Positions 47,762 to 59,117 are shown, counted from the first letter of the stretch. The stretch is 64,000 nt of DNA from Ochotona curzoniae (GCF_017591425.1 NW_024466218.1:15142001-15206000); one strand, 5' to 3'. The notes: generated by a model not told the origin, from the sequence alone. Numbers and translations are program-made.

Positions 47762-48929
47762 ATATTTCTGACAGAAAAGTAACCTGCAAGAGTTTGTTAA
47801 CTTGTATACTGAGTGCTGTTTTCTGAAAAAGTACATGACCTCTTTGTAGGATGCTTTATTGGAACCCTAAGATATCTATGTTTTCAAATATTAGGATTAT
47901 ACAGTTGGCCTTTTCTCTAGGAACAAGAACTTCTGGTACATTTCAAAATTCTATAACTGCTTTTCCAGCTTTAAAAATATTCTAAAATCAGTTTTATCAC
48001 TTGTTGAGTGCTAACTATATGTGCTAAAATATTCTTTTCATGTTTAATTATCACAATTGCACTGTGAATTATAACTACTTATTCTAAATATATGCATTAT
48101 ATGGATTGAGGTTCGAAAGGTTCAGTGTTTCAGATATGATAACAACCATGCTCTCAGTTTTAGTATTACCTCCTTAACAGAAAGTTCATCTTCTTCGTAG
48201 AAATTATAAATTACCACATTTACTCTCCACATGAAATGGAGACATATGAATTCTAACACTTAAGAAGCAAAATATTCAAACCTGGATGGATTTGGGTTTA
48301 AAATTTTTACTCATTTTTAAGATAATTTGGGGTGAATTTGTATCTGTATTTCATATTTCCATATCAGATCATAGTATCCAAAAATTCAAACTTTGTTTAT
48401 AATAAAATCCATTCAAAATTGATATTTTACATTTTAAATGTTGCTTTTATAAGCAAATAATAAAGTATATTTTGATAGTATATTTCTGTGATTACTTCAA
48501 AACAAAACATAGTGTGAATATGCTTGATACTGTGGCCTACAAATGCCCAGTATAATGCTATTAAATGACAAAATAGTTTTCTTCTGCATTCTTGTTAATT
48601 TTTTATGTAGTTCATTTAAATATTGAGTGAAATAGAATGATTTTTGCAGACATAGGTTTATTTTATATAGTATTTTATATAGTATTTATATACTTATATA
48701 TATGGCAGATATATTGCTTAATATATATAATTAAGCTTATTATATCTTCTTCATTAATTGAATGTATTTTCGTTATATCATTGTAGGTTCTCTATTCCTG
48801 GTAAATTTATTTGCTATAAAATTTAATTTATAAAATGATAATATTGGCACTCTTGTTTTCCTTTGATATCTACATGATAAATATTTTTTGTCCTTTAGCT
48901 TTATATTTTGAGTTTAATCATATGTATAA
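47762..48929. other. AT-rich unique sequence with MIR relic and TA-rich patch
   Basis: Very AT-rich. It includes a MIR relic (about 48000-48140) and a TA-rich low-complexity patch (48655-48740) with tandem TTTTATATAGTA units. Confidence 0.5.
48000..48140 (-). repeat. MIR fragment
   Basis: TTGTTGAGTGCTAACTATAT, TTTAATTATCACAATTGCAC, then ATGGATTGAGGTTCGAAAGG follow the reverse complement of MIR from 3' end to core. Strongly diverged. Confidence 0.65.
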
Positions 48930-48930
48930 A

Positions 48931-48990
48931 GGGTACTCAAAAAAGTTCATGGAAGTAGAAACCACGTAAAGCCTTCCATGAAGTTTTAAA
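48931..48990. repeat. short inverted repeat, possible DNA-transposon remnant
   Basis: Arms AAAGTTCATGGAAG (48942-48955) and CTTCCATGAAGTTT (48973-48986) are inverted copies with one mismatch and a 17-base spacer. The word GGTACTCAAAAAAGTTCATGG recalls terminal sequences of mammalian mariner-like elements, but the family cannot be named with confidence. Confidence 0.5.
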
Positions 48991-49946
48991 GATTATAAAA
49001 AGAAGCAATCAGAATTCATTTTGGAAAGCTCAATCATGTGTGATTATGTCAACCCAAGGAAATGTGAAAAATCTTTGGCAAAGTTTCATAAAAAACTATG
49101 AGTTGAACATTTCTTTTAAAATCATAAAATTATTGAGATTATAAACTAAAAATTGATAGAATCTGTAAAATCCACATGAAAGTAAATAAAAAATAGAAAT
49201 TTTAAGACATGCAAGAAAGTCAGTTTTCTATTTTTTAGCTTAAAATCATATATCAAAAAACAACTAAATTCTATTAATTAATAAATGATGTTTATATAGT
49301 TAGTTGAATAATTTGATTTAGCATTGACATAAGCAATAAATAAAAAGTGACATCATGTCTAAAGATGTCATAGAAAATGTGTAAGTTAAGTTATGCACTT
49401 ACCATACAAAGGCAGTGTAACATATTAGGTGCTGGGAATACAGATGGTGAACAAAAGAGAACAATTTGAAATATTATAAGGCATACAATATAAATAAATT
49501 AATTAAAATGGAAGTATTGTTTTGCATATGGGGAATTGCTTTAATGAAAAGTAAAGAAAGAAAATGAGATGCAAACAGATGGAGTAACTTTAAACATGCT
49601 GTATCAATGAAGATTCTCCGAGAAGTTAATAGCTGAGCAAGGATCTAGATGAAATAAAAATCAGGATTAAGATTAGTAATGCATACAAAAATATTAACAT
49701 ATTTAGAATATTAAAAAATCAGGATAAGACAAAGAGAGATTTTTAAGAGAAATTAGAGGAGAAAACAAAAAGGAGAGGAAAATATGAAGGCATAGAAAGC
49801 TGCAAGAACTCTGGTCTTCAGACAAGCAAGCGCTCTGAAGTTAGAGAGGCAGGAGAGAATGGGACAACAGTGAAATCGGGGCTGCCAGGAGACCTGTGAT
49901 GTCTCCATAATCATCTCAGTGAAGATCAGTAGGTGAAAAGTGGTTT
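48991..49946. other. very AT-rich unique sequence
   Basis: No gene or clear repeat. Confidence 0.5.
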
Positions 49947-50580
49947 GGGTTTTTGTTGTTGTTCTTCTTCTTTGTTTTGTTTTGTTTTACTTCATAATAC
50001 ATTTTCTAGGCTACCGGATTTCCCTTCTTCCCACCCCAGATTTCCCTGTCTACACACTGATTTCCTCCACATAATTCCAATAGTCTAATACTCCTTCACA
50101 ATCAGTCATAAGTCTATCATCCCTCCATTTAAGTGCATCCTGACATTGTAGGTATGAACAATGGCAGTCTAGCTTTCCGTTGTCAAGATACATGCAACAG
50201 TTTCATTGGGAGTTCATCTTTGATTTGGAAGTAGAAATGCACACTGCATTGTATCTTCACATCTGCACGCAATAGTCTTTACTACACAGTTGCTGTACAT
50301 CCCCTTAAATGAAGAGACATTGAAAAAAGTCAACAGAGAGAAAAACAAAATTTACAGCACCATGGAGTTAAACAACGTGCTAATGAGTGATCAATGTATC
50401 ACTGAAGAAATGATAAAAAAAATCAAAGACCTTCCTGAGGTAAACGATGCTGTGTGTAACATATGAGTCAGTGAGGAAATTGATAAGAAAAATAAAATCT
50501 TTATTTTGATGAATGAAAATGAAAACAAAAATATCAAACCCCTGAGATGCAGCAAAACAGTATTGAAGGACTATTGATCT
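49947..50580 (-). mobile_element. LINE-1 3' UTR fragment, copy 1
   Basis: The left end is a T/G-rich tract (reverse of an A-rich tail) at about 49949-49989. It is followed by TTCTAGGCTACCGGATTTCC, CACAATCAGTCATAAGTCTA, CATTGGGAGTTCATCTTTGA and CCCCTGAGATGCAGCAAAAC. The same ordered words recur in the copy at 51475 (CAGTCATAAGTCCATCATG, CACTGGGAGTCCATCCTTG, GAGATGTAGCAAAAACAGTG), so the two are homologous. It is 5'-truncated inside the UTR, with no coding part. Confidence 0.75.
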
Positions 50581-51474
50581 TGCATTTTGCATGAAGAATC
50601 ATTCCAACCATAGGACAAGGGAAAAAATTCTTTGACATAAAAGACTCATTACAACCAAGCAGATGAAGCATGGAGACCAAATTCCAAGGAAAGCTGATGG
50701 TGTTTTAAACTAGAGATGGCAGACACAGAGGTGCATGTACACAGATTTAAGGTAAATCAAGATGGAGCCAAAAGCATTTGCTGATGTTATTGGAGTATCC
50801 TTGAAAAGAAACAGCAATTTGAGAAATCCTTATGATTTGTGACCTGCTTATCCAAGAAAAATTCATTACAGGATTGGTTTTATCATTGAAAAATTAGAGC
50901 ATCATGAATAGCCATTAAAACAAGACAATGAATACTCAAACTTAAATTGTCACTATGGAGAAGAAAACTAATGAAAACTAAGCTCTTTTTATATTAGTCA
51001 TAAGTCTTCAGTTTGTGAGGGTATTGTATTTAACCTTAGATTAATGTTTGATATGATATAAATATTATGAATCTTATCGCAAATATGTTGGGTAGCTGGA
51101 TTACAATTTAGTTCAAACATTCTGTCTTAAAATTGACGTATTTTTACATATGCTAACTTTCACTTTTTACTGAGTTGATGTATATAGAAAACAATAATTC
51201 TTTGTTTTTCTGATCTGTCATAATAGTGCTTCTCTTCAAAAGAATCATCTCTAACATGTAAGGACGTATTAGTTACATTGTCCTACATAAATGGTTATAC
51301 TAATAAATGCATACATGCTGTTACACATATATAAATACTGCAATAAATGTAGCTTATAATACAATTTGGACTAAAATATAATGTTAAGAAAGCAAAAATC
51401 ATGAATTTTAAAATTTCACTGATGGAGTAACCACATGACAAAAGGTGGCATTTGAAGAGTTAATACCTTTTTTG
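50581..51474. other. AT-rich spacer between the two LINE-1 pieces
   Basis: No recognised feature. It could hold further diverged 3' UTR, which I could not align by eye. Confidence 0.4.
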
Positions 51475-52555
51475 CTTAAGGTTTTATTTCCATAGGTTTT
51501 AATTCCATGGGCTCTGGGATTTCCCATCCCCCTCTGCATGTTCCGTCCCCTCCCTATTGATTTTCCCTCTAGTTTTACAATGGATGTCTTTCATAAACAG
51601 TCATAAGTCCATCATGCTGCCATTGAAATGTCTCCCAACAATGTAGACATGGACAATGTCAGAGAGTCCAACATCCTACTATCAGGACATCTTCAGCCAT
51701 TTCACTGGGAGTCCATCCTTGCTCTGTATGCATAGAGACACACTGCACTGTGTCTCTACATCTGGATTTATCAGTCTCAGCTACACTTCCCTTATGCATC
51801 CGAATAAATGTAAAGCCTAGTGTACACAGTCCACAACAGGGAGAAAAATAGTAAACTTTCATCACCATGAAGTTAACGAACAGGCAAAAAGATACCAATG
51901 TGTCACAAGAGTTGTGAAAAAGATAATCAAAATCCTTCATCTAAGAATAGATGCCAGCACATGACCCATGTGGTGTTAGAGAAATTACAATAAAAACTGT
52001 AACATCATTACTCATGAGATGTAGCAAAAACAGTGTTGAAAGGGACATTAACAATGTCAGGTGTTTACAAGCAATCTGTATCTTATGGATGATTGATTAC
52101 TGAACCACAAGAACTTATCGAGAAAAGTACAAATAACTAGGAAGTGCAAAAAGGTAAAGTTCACAGGAACAATAATTAGATCTGACACCACAAAACTACA
52201 AATTGAAACAAGAAAGAGCCATTCCCTAAGAAGATGAGCAAAATATCCCCTAGCCATGTTAGCATGGAGCATCACCAGGGCACAATCTCTTAAAGTTAGA
52301 GAAATGAAATGAAAGAGAAATGGTTCCAACTTTTATGTGGCTCTTGATATGGCTGGCATGGTCAGTAGTAGCGATTGTAATGTTTTGGAGTCTCGGTGTA
52401 TGTGGAAGCTTCATTGGAAGGTTGCATTCATTCCTTACTAGAGATGTATTCCATTGATTTTTCTTGATTCCTGATAGTCTGCTCTTTTTTGCACCCTTCT
52501 TTTGTGGGGTTTCATGTGTGTGTTTGTTCTCCTTTTGTTGTTGCTGAGTATTTTA
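51475..52555 (-). mobile_element. LINE-1 3' UTR, copy 2 (left part, split by CSINE)
   Basis: Starts after a T-tract near 51468 with TTTTATTTCCATAGGTTTTA and GGGATTTCCCATCCCCCTCT. It continues through CAGTCATAAGTCCATCATGC to a GAGTATTTTATTAAG junction with the nested CSINE. The same LINE-1 resumes at about 52876 on the other side of the SINE. Non-coding. Confidence 0.78.
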
Positions 52556-52875
52556 TTAAGATTTATTTAATTTTTATTGGAAAGTCAGATATACAGAGAG
52601 GAGGAGCAACAGAGAGGAAGATCTTCCATCCATTGAATCATTTCCTAAGTGGCCTCAACAGCTGGAGCTGAGCCCATCTGAAGTTAGGAGCCAGTACCCC
52701 TTCTGGTTTTCCCATGTGGGTGCAGGGTCCCAATGCTTTGGACCATCCTTAACTGAATTCACAGGCAGCAAACAGGGAGCTGGATGTGAAGTGGGGCCAC
52801 TGGAATTAGAACCAGCACCCATATGGGATCGTGGTGCATGCAAGAGAAGACTTTAGCCACTAGGCTATCATGTCA
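52556..52875 (-). mobile_element. CSINE nested in a LINE-1
   Basis: Reverse-complement C repeat. AGATTTATTTAATTTTTATT tail, GATATACAGAGAGGAGGAGC, CTTCCATCCATTGAATCATT, CCCATGTGGGTGCAGGGTCC, TTAGAACCAGCACCCATATG, GGGATCGTGGTGCATGCAAG and head ACTAGGCTATCATGTCAGGC are all visible. It interrupts the LINE-1 near the end of ORF2, so it is younger than that LINE-1. Confidence 0.95.
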
Positions 52876-53220
52876 GGCTCATTTGTGGTGTATTTTGATG
52901 GAAGTTATTTTCTATTAGAGCAAACATTTGGTATCTGACCTTTTGGGATTGGCTCCTTTCCTTTAGCATAATGGCCTTAAGTTTGGCCCATTTGGCTACA
53001 AAGAATTGTATTGCATTCTTTCTAATAGCTGAGTAGTATTTTGTAGAGTAGATGAACCACGGTTTCTTTATCCAGCTCTTTATCAAGGTTGCCTCCATGT
53101 TTTTACAATCATTGATTGTTCTGCAATGAACATCGGGGATCAAGTTGCTCTCTCATGCTTCAGGTCCAATAGGTATATTTGACATGGGAGAGCAAAGAAA
53201 GTTATCAATCCTGAAACCTG
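52868..53220 (-). pseudogene. LINE-1 ORF2 C-terminal fragment
   Basis: The minus-strand frame at 52868-53143 (91 codons) contains the LINE-1 ORF2 C-terminal signature: a KYYSAIRKN motif followed by FVAKWAKLKAIML, which corresponds to the family's YYSAI...FA..W..L..IML pattern. ORF2p is the endonuclease-reverse transcriptase of LINE-1, but only the last part survives. Neither the endonuclease nor the RT domain is present. The fragment is 5'-truncated near 53160-53220 and its 3' UTR lies beyond the nested CSINE. It cannot make a functional protein. Confidence 0.85.
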
Positions 53221-53238
53221 GCATTACTATCCATTTTC

Positions 53239-53543
53239 TTTCTTTTTTTTTTTTTGAGATTTATTTATTTATTTGAAAATCAAAGCTGCAGAGAGCGTGA
53301 GTTCTTCTTTCCTTTGTTTCACTCCCTAAATGACTGCAGTGGCTATGACTGGGCCATGCTGAAGCCAGGGCGTAACCCATCATTGCCTCTGTTTGTGACA
53401 GGGCATCATGCTTTGGATCATCCTCATCCAATCCATTATCCTGGACTTGATCAGAAGTAGGGCAGCCAGGACTCAAACCAGCTATTATGTGGGATGCTAG
53501 CATTGCAGGAGGCTGCTTTATCTTCTAGACTTCAATCCCAGCT
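53239..53543 (-). mobile_element. CSINE, full length
   Basis: Begins after a T-run with GAGATTTATTTATTTATTTG. CAGTGGCTATGACTGGGCCA, TGGATCATCCTCATCCAATC, GGACTCAAACCAGCTATTAT, and head GATGCTAGCATTGCAGGAGG follow. Older wording. Confidence 0.9.
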
Positions 53544-53694
53544 TCCTCATTTTCTTATTTTAAACAAGTACCATTTAATTTGCTTTCCTTAAGTTACACT
53601 AAGCACGGTGATTTTGGATTTCTAGGATTCTATCAAGCAAAAATGAAGAAACTCAATTGAAGTTCTCCTAGATATTAGCAAAATGCTTCACCAT

Positions 53695-53932
53695 CAAGGC
53701 CCATGATGTGAGTACCTATTATGCCAGCATCCCTTAAGATGCTCATTCATGTCCCATCTCAGAACCAGCCCCTTCTTTGCTAATGCACCTGGAGGGTAAC
53801 CCTAGGACAAATCAAATGCTTGGGCCGCTCTCCCACATGGGAGTCCCAGAAGCTCCTGGCTCCTGCCTTCTCTCTCTCTCTCTCTCTCTCTCTGTAACTT
53901 TGCCTTCCAAATAAAGTATCCAATCCTTCCTA
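53695..53932 (+). mobile_element. CSINE with internal deletion and expanded CT tract
   Basis: GTGAGTACCTATTATGCCAG head, TTGCTAATGCACCTGGAGGG, TGGGCCGCTCTCCCACATGG, then directly a CT microsatellite (53869-53893) and GTAACTTTGCCTTCCAAATA. The GCATTTGGGGAGTGAACCAG segment is missing. Confidence 0.85.
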
Positions 53933-54124
53933 AAAATGCCCTGTTAAGACCATAAGTTCATTTACATATTTGATAACAAAACACACCAATCTTCCCTCTC
54001 AAATGAGAGCACAGTGTGATCTTATCATAAAATTTGGAGTTGTAAAGGATCTCATCCTGCCACTGATTTTCGTTTCTTATGGTTGATATTAACATGTACA
54101 GAATGGATCCAGTTAGATCTTGTG

Positions 54125-54215
54125 AGTCTTTTTTCTCCCCAGATGCGAAAATTGAGATTCTGTGAAGTTAACTGACTTGCCTAAGTTCATATAATTCAGT
54201 GGCTCTGTAAAATTG
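54125..54215 (-). repeat. MIR fragment
   Basis: CCAGATGCGAAAATTGAGAT, GTTAACTGACTTGCCTAAGT and TCATATAATTCAGTGGCTCT match the reverse complement of the MIR core, including the GTTAAGTAACTTGCCCAAG word. Confidence 0.75.
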
Positions 54216-54327
54216 CATAAAAACCAGACCTTTTTAATCCAACCTAAAGCTATCTATTAGATTTATTATTTCAAATTAACAAACCAACAAATAAATTCCA
54301 AGAATATGTCTCTATTAAGCATTTTAT

Positions 54328-54367
54328 TTTTCTTTCTTTCTTTCTTTCTTTAGTTAGTTAGTTAGTT
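54328..54367 (+). repeat. compound (CTTT)n-(TTAG)n microsatellite
   Basis: Five or six TTTC units pass into four TTAG units. Interstitial TTAG tetramers are not telomeric. Confidence 0.95.
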
Positions 54368-54479
54368 TAACTGAAGAAACAAGACATATATAAGCAAGAA
54401 AAACGTATGCAGATGCCCTTGGGGGAAGAGTCCAGATTTGAATACATACCTCTTAAAATATACCAAAAATTCACCACTG

Positions 54480-54782
54480 GGGTCAGCATTATAATGTAGT
54501 GTAAGAAACTGCCACCAAAGGCGCAAGTATCCTATTCAGGTACTGATTCAATTCACGTCTGCTCTACATCCAATCTATTCCTGAGTTAATATGCCTGGGA
54601 AACCAGATGAAAATGGCTTACGTACTTGCTTGGGCCCCTGTCCCTGAGAGGGAGACCAGAAGATGCTCAGGTCTCCTGATTTGTGCCAGGCCTGACACTG
54701 GCCATTGCAGCCGTTTGCACAGTAAAACCGCAGAGCTCTCTTTCTTCTCAATCTTCCTTTCAAATAAATAAAATATTTGTTA
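54480..54782 (+). mobile_element. old CSINE
   Basis: GTCAGCATTATAATGTAGTG head, GTATCCTATTCAGGTACTGA, AATATGCCTGGGAAACCAGA, TGCTTGGGCCCCTGTCCCTG, and tail CTTTCAAATAAATAAAATAT. Directly followed by the tail of an opposite-strand CSINE. Confidence 0.83.
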
Positions 54783-54842
54783 AAGATGTATTTAATTTAT
54801 TGGAAAATCAGATATACTGAGTGGAGAGACAGATGAAGATTT
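54783..54842 (-). mobile_element. CSINE tail fragment, opposite strand
   Basis: AAAGATGTATTTAATTTATT, GGAAAATCAGATATACTGAG, TGGAGAGACAGATGAAGATT is the reverse complement of a C-repeat 3' end, 5'-truncated after about 60 bases. It abuts the preceding CSINE tail to tail. Confidence 0.85.
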
Positions 54843-55336
54843 TAAAAGGCAAAGTAAATAAGAAAAAAATATTTTCCAATGCATGAGTAAACATGCTGAG
54901 AATAAAATTCAGTGTTGATGCTGAAAGTAAAATGATAAAACATACTTCTTCATAAAATATCAATGCAATTTCTTTCCATCAATATATTTTAATAATAAAG
55001 AAGCGTTCACAAATAAAAAATTCATTTTAAGTACAGTAAAGTGAAGAAAACATTCTTAATTATGAAAGACTTTGAGAGGAAATAAAGATTTAATAGAGAA
55101 AAAACTGGGAATTTTAGTTATAATTTCAACCTGAAACAGCAATATTCAAGTAGATACAGCTTGTAGACAGATGTAGCGTATCTCAGACATAGAAAGCCAG
55201 TGTTTTTCTGTATTAAAACTAACGTGAATAGACTATAAGCCAGTTCATTTGTCTGTCACTAGAGTTACAGAAACAAATAATTTACACCAGTTAAGCTGTA
55301 AAAAAGAAAAAAAAGATTCAGTGATAAAATTTCCTG
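54843..55336. other. unique A-rich sequence
   Basis: No feature recognised. Confidence 0.5.
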
Positions 55337-55717
55337 AGCATTAGGGTGCAGTGATTAAAGCCACACCTGTAACGAATGCCAGCTTACAATGGGCTATTCT
55401 GCTTACAATATTCTTTCCAGCTGATGAGACAGTAATGACATCTCAACAGAAAATAACTCAAGTATTGGGTCACCACTCACTCAAGTGGAGGGCCCCGATC
55501 AAGTCCCTGTCTCTTTGCTTCAGCTTGGCCCAGCACTGGCTACTGCACCTATTGCGAGTCTGGCCCGGCAATTGAAAGCTATTCTCATCCTCTCTTACTC
55601 TTCCTCGCTTTTGCCTCTCTTTCTTTCTCACCCTTCTTATATCTCTTTGCCTCTCTATTACCCCATCTGTCCTCATCACTGTGCTTTTCAAATAAATACC
55701 TCTTTAAAAATAACTAA
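55337..55717 (+). mobile_element. old CSINE, first of a tandem pair
   Basis: ATTAGGGTGCAGTGATTAAA head, TGTAACGAATGCCAGCTTAC, CAGCTTGGCCCAGCACTGGC, a long CT-rich stretch (55580-55680), and tail GTGCTTTTCAAATAAATACC. The long CT tract is an older C-repeat trait. Confidence 0.83.
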
Positions 55718-55720
55718 ATG

Positions 55721-56048
55721 GGGGCTGGTGCCACTGTTTAACAGGGTAATCCTACACCTTCAAGCACAGCATCGTATTGGTTGCCAGTTTTGTGTCCAAG
55801 CTACTCTACTTCTTATCCAGCTCCCTGTTTGTGGCCTGGGTAAACAGCACAGGATGGACCAAGTGCTTGGGCCCATAAACCCACACAGGAGACCTGGAAA
55901 AAGCCTTTGGCTACTAGTTTCAGGTCAGGTCAACTTTGACCATTGTGGTCATTTGGGAATTGAAGAAACAAATGGAAAATCTTTCCCTCTCTGTCTCTCC
56001 TTTCTGTAGAACTGCCTTTCAAATACAAATAAATAAACCTTTAAACAT
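55721..56048 (+). mobile_element. CSINE, second of a tandem pair
   Basis: GGGGCTGGTGCCACTGTTTA head, TATCCAGCTCCCTGTTTGTG, CAAGTGCTTGGGCCCATAAA, GTCATTTGGGAATTGAAGAA, and tail AAATACAAATAAATAAACCT. It follows the preceding element's tail with almost no spacer. A 174-codon open frame (55485-56009) bridges both and is not a gene. Confidence 0.92.
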
Positions 56049-59000
56049 ACATATGTAAGTGCTAACACAGTAAGACAACTGGCCTAGAAACCGTGACATT
56101 TAATAGTCTCTTGACTTGCTTCTGAAACTACGTGTTTATGTTTACTTAAACAATTGCTTTCATTTTTCTGAACTGTCATTTCTGTATCTAGAAAGTGAGC
56201 ATTTTGGGCCACGCATATTAAAAAGAAGGAGAAAAACTAATATTTGTTGAATGTCACTACTATTCCAGATTCTCTTAACATGTCAGTTTTCCCTCCATAT
56301 TCTCTGACTGTTTGCTGCATTTCATTAAGTTGAATTTCATAGTAAAAATTTAATTTGTTAATGTTAAGACTATGAGTTCTTTTTCTCTCATCCTAACAAG
56401 TTCATTTGCAATTCTTTTCACTAAGTGTAGATATAATTACAAATGGATATCTTTAGTATGTTCCTTTGCCCCACCTGTTCAATTATTCTGGCCTGGAATA
56501 TAAAACTGTTTTTTCCTACCGTATGTTCTGCAACACTGCATTCTACTGCTTCCCCAACTCTGACTCATCTTCTTCATCTGCGTTACTTTTCATCTCAAGG
56601 CCAAGTTCCTCATTCATAACTTTTACTTTGTTTCTCTGTTTTGCAAGAAGATTTTAGTGACTGCTCAACAGATGTTGGAGATGGTGATGGGAGGTTTGGA
56701 GTGATGTTAGCATCACGGAGGTTGTGCTCCCAGTGTGACAATGAGTCGATGCAAGGGTTTATGAATAAAGGAAGTGTTACCAGTGAGGAAGCGTATGACG
56801 GTATGATAAAAGGAAAACTGCAAAGGGAAAGGGAGATGGGAGATGGGGAAAGGAGGACTAGACAAGGAGGACTCGTGCTGAAGTGTGTTGCCTTACGGTT
56901 TGATAAACGACTTTAGAGTTCATAGAGACTAAAAAATGGATTTGAAAGAAACAGCTATTAAATTCTCCTAAGCCTGCCACTAACTATAAAACATTACAAT
57001 TTGTAAATGTGTCAGAATACATGTGCGTGTGTATATCAATACTACATGAAAATAGAAGTCATACTGCACGTGAACATATGTTTATAATGCTATGTTTTTG
57101 TTTTAAAATAGAATATGTAGAAATTATTTGACTAAAATTATTTTGACTACTTAGGGACTTAAAAATAAATAAGTTTAACTTCAAACAAAATGAAAACCAA
57201 ATCATTTTTTTTTAAACTTGTCTGGTATGTGACCCAAAAACAAAAAAGCAAACAACACTATTTTTTCTTTAACATTCAAATAGCAAACAAAAGTTACCTT
57301 TTAGTTATTTATGAGTTATCATCTAACCCTCTATTTTGACAAATAGCATGACAGAAAATGATTACAATTTTCATTTTGTAGTGTGACTTCTGTGTTATTG
57401 TTCAATCAAGGCATATTGTGAATCAAAGTTTTTTAAATTTTTACTTCCCCTCACAATGTCGAAAATCTATTAGAGAACTGATTGTTACACATTCCTTTTT
57501 CCCCCCATAATGACAGGTAAGCCCTTTTAAGTGACTCATTGCTAATTAGTTCAGAAGCACATTCCAGAAGAATATTTTATTTTTGGAACCTTGTTTTATT
57601 GATTTTCTGCTCCAGTAGCATGACTAATGCACATCACAGTTAGAGCCCTGCAAAATGTTTGCAGCAAAACCCCAAACTAGATGATAATCCCTGGATACTT
57701 ACCTAGTTTCTTCACTTTGTTACCAACCAAATCAGCAGGTTCAGTTCCTGGAAAGGGGGTTGGCCGTTGCCAGCTTCCTCAAGAAATACCAAGCATTCTT
57801 CGATATCAAGATAATTTCTCTTGCAAATTCCCAAATTCAATTTAAAAATGAAATGAGATGCCATAGTTTTTGCTGTTCTTTGCTTTTCATTTCCACTTCA
57901 GTGGTACCTGAAAGTCAAAATGAAACTAAAGTGTAGACACTTGGGTACACAGGTGAGTAAATAAATATCAATGAATCCAGCATACTGTGCTGCAGTAGCA
58001 TAAGCATTGCTGGAGTCCCAATTTGCTCAGAACTGATGGAGGGTGGAAACTGGCTGTAACAATTACAATGAGGAATGACACACTGATTGTCTATTACAAT
58101 CTATTTTTACGTAGAATTCTTTCTCATTGTGATCCTGTGTAAAGTTTTTTGAGATGAGTGATACCTACTAAAAACCTTTGTCAGAGGCAATAAGTTTACA
58201 GCCTTATTACTGATTACGTTGGAGCATAAAATAGTGTTTAAGTTAAACCAAAATTATTGAATACTGTTTTTCCATTCCAAGAATTGTCCTACCTATAAAA
58301 ACATATTTCAGGAGATCAATGGGTTCTAGCTTAATAATGCTTGATTTACATAAGGACTTCTGCTACTGCAATTAATTTAAATGTCTTGTAGACCTCATTT
58401 GTCAATAGTTTCCTGTTCTGATTCATTGTTAGCTTTATTGACACTGAACAAGATTCAATATTAAATAATTTGAATATTTGAATGTGCTTCCTTGTTCTGT
58501 GTATTAAAGCAATGGAAATAAATTTAGAGCATATTGGAAAGAAAAGTTATAAGTTAGAACATTTTATACCCAACTGTATTATCTTACATGGAAAAGGCAG
58601 TAGAAATTTTTGTTAATAAAAATAGTGACTAATAGTTAGCACCCCTTGATATTTTTGAGATCATTGCTGGATGCAGTCTAGGTGACAGATACCCAATGCC
58701 CTACAACAATGTCAATCTCTCGTCTAGATAACTTTTTACACTATATCTATCAAGTAGATAACTGAACAGTTCACTTATGAAGATCTTAAATCTGATAAAA
58801 GGGAGTATATCTTTTTCAAAACCTGATCACTTTGAAAATTTATGAATATCGAACAATCTGGGAAGTATGAGGAATGCAGTGAGAGAATAGCTGGAAAATT
58901 GAAAAATAAGTAGGTTCCAGTATTCTACAGCACCGTAGAAGATAGGAGTTTGAAGTCTTCAAACGAAGACATGATGATGACATAAAAATGCAATAATGAA

Positions 59001-59117
59001 TTTGATAAATACATATGCTTTATGTATATGTTCAAATACCACACTGTGTTCTATAAATCAGTATAATTATAAAATGTTAATCAAATCTTTTGCTTGTTGA
59101 TTTTTACATATTCGTTT
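56049..59117. other. unique AT-rich sequence, about 3 kb
   Basis: No recognisable repeat or gene. The sub-stretch at 57500-57900 (GTGACTCATTGCTAATTAGT, CATGACTAATGCACATCACA) is repeat-free and looks like a possible conserved element; no conservation data were available. The 91-codon frame at 56641-56916 has no domain. Confidence 0.45.

Larger units (their letters stand above)
53933..54479. other. unique sequence with MIR relic and tetranucleotide repeat
   Basis: It holds a MIR relic (54125-54215) and a compound (CTTT)n-(TTAG)n microsatellite (about 54328-54367). Confidence 0.6.

Noticed and set aside
54328..54367. TTAG repeats as a possible interstitial telomere
   Set aside because: Vertebrate telomeres are TTAGGG. 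This is a four-base TTAG microsatellite adjoining CTTT units.
55485..56009. 174-codon open frame
   Set aside because: It bridges two tandem CSINEs of different ages and its codons follow the SINE consensus, so it is not a gene.
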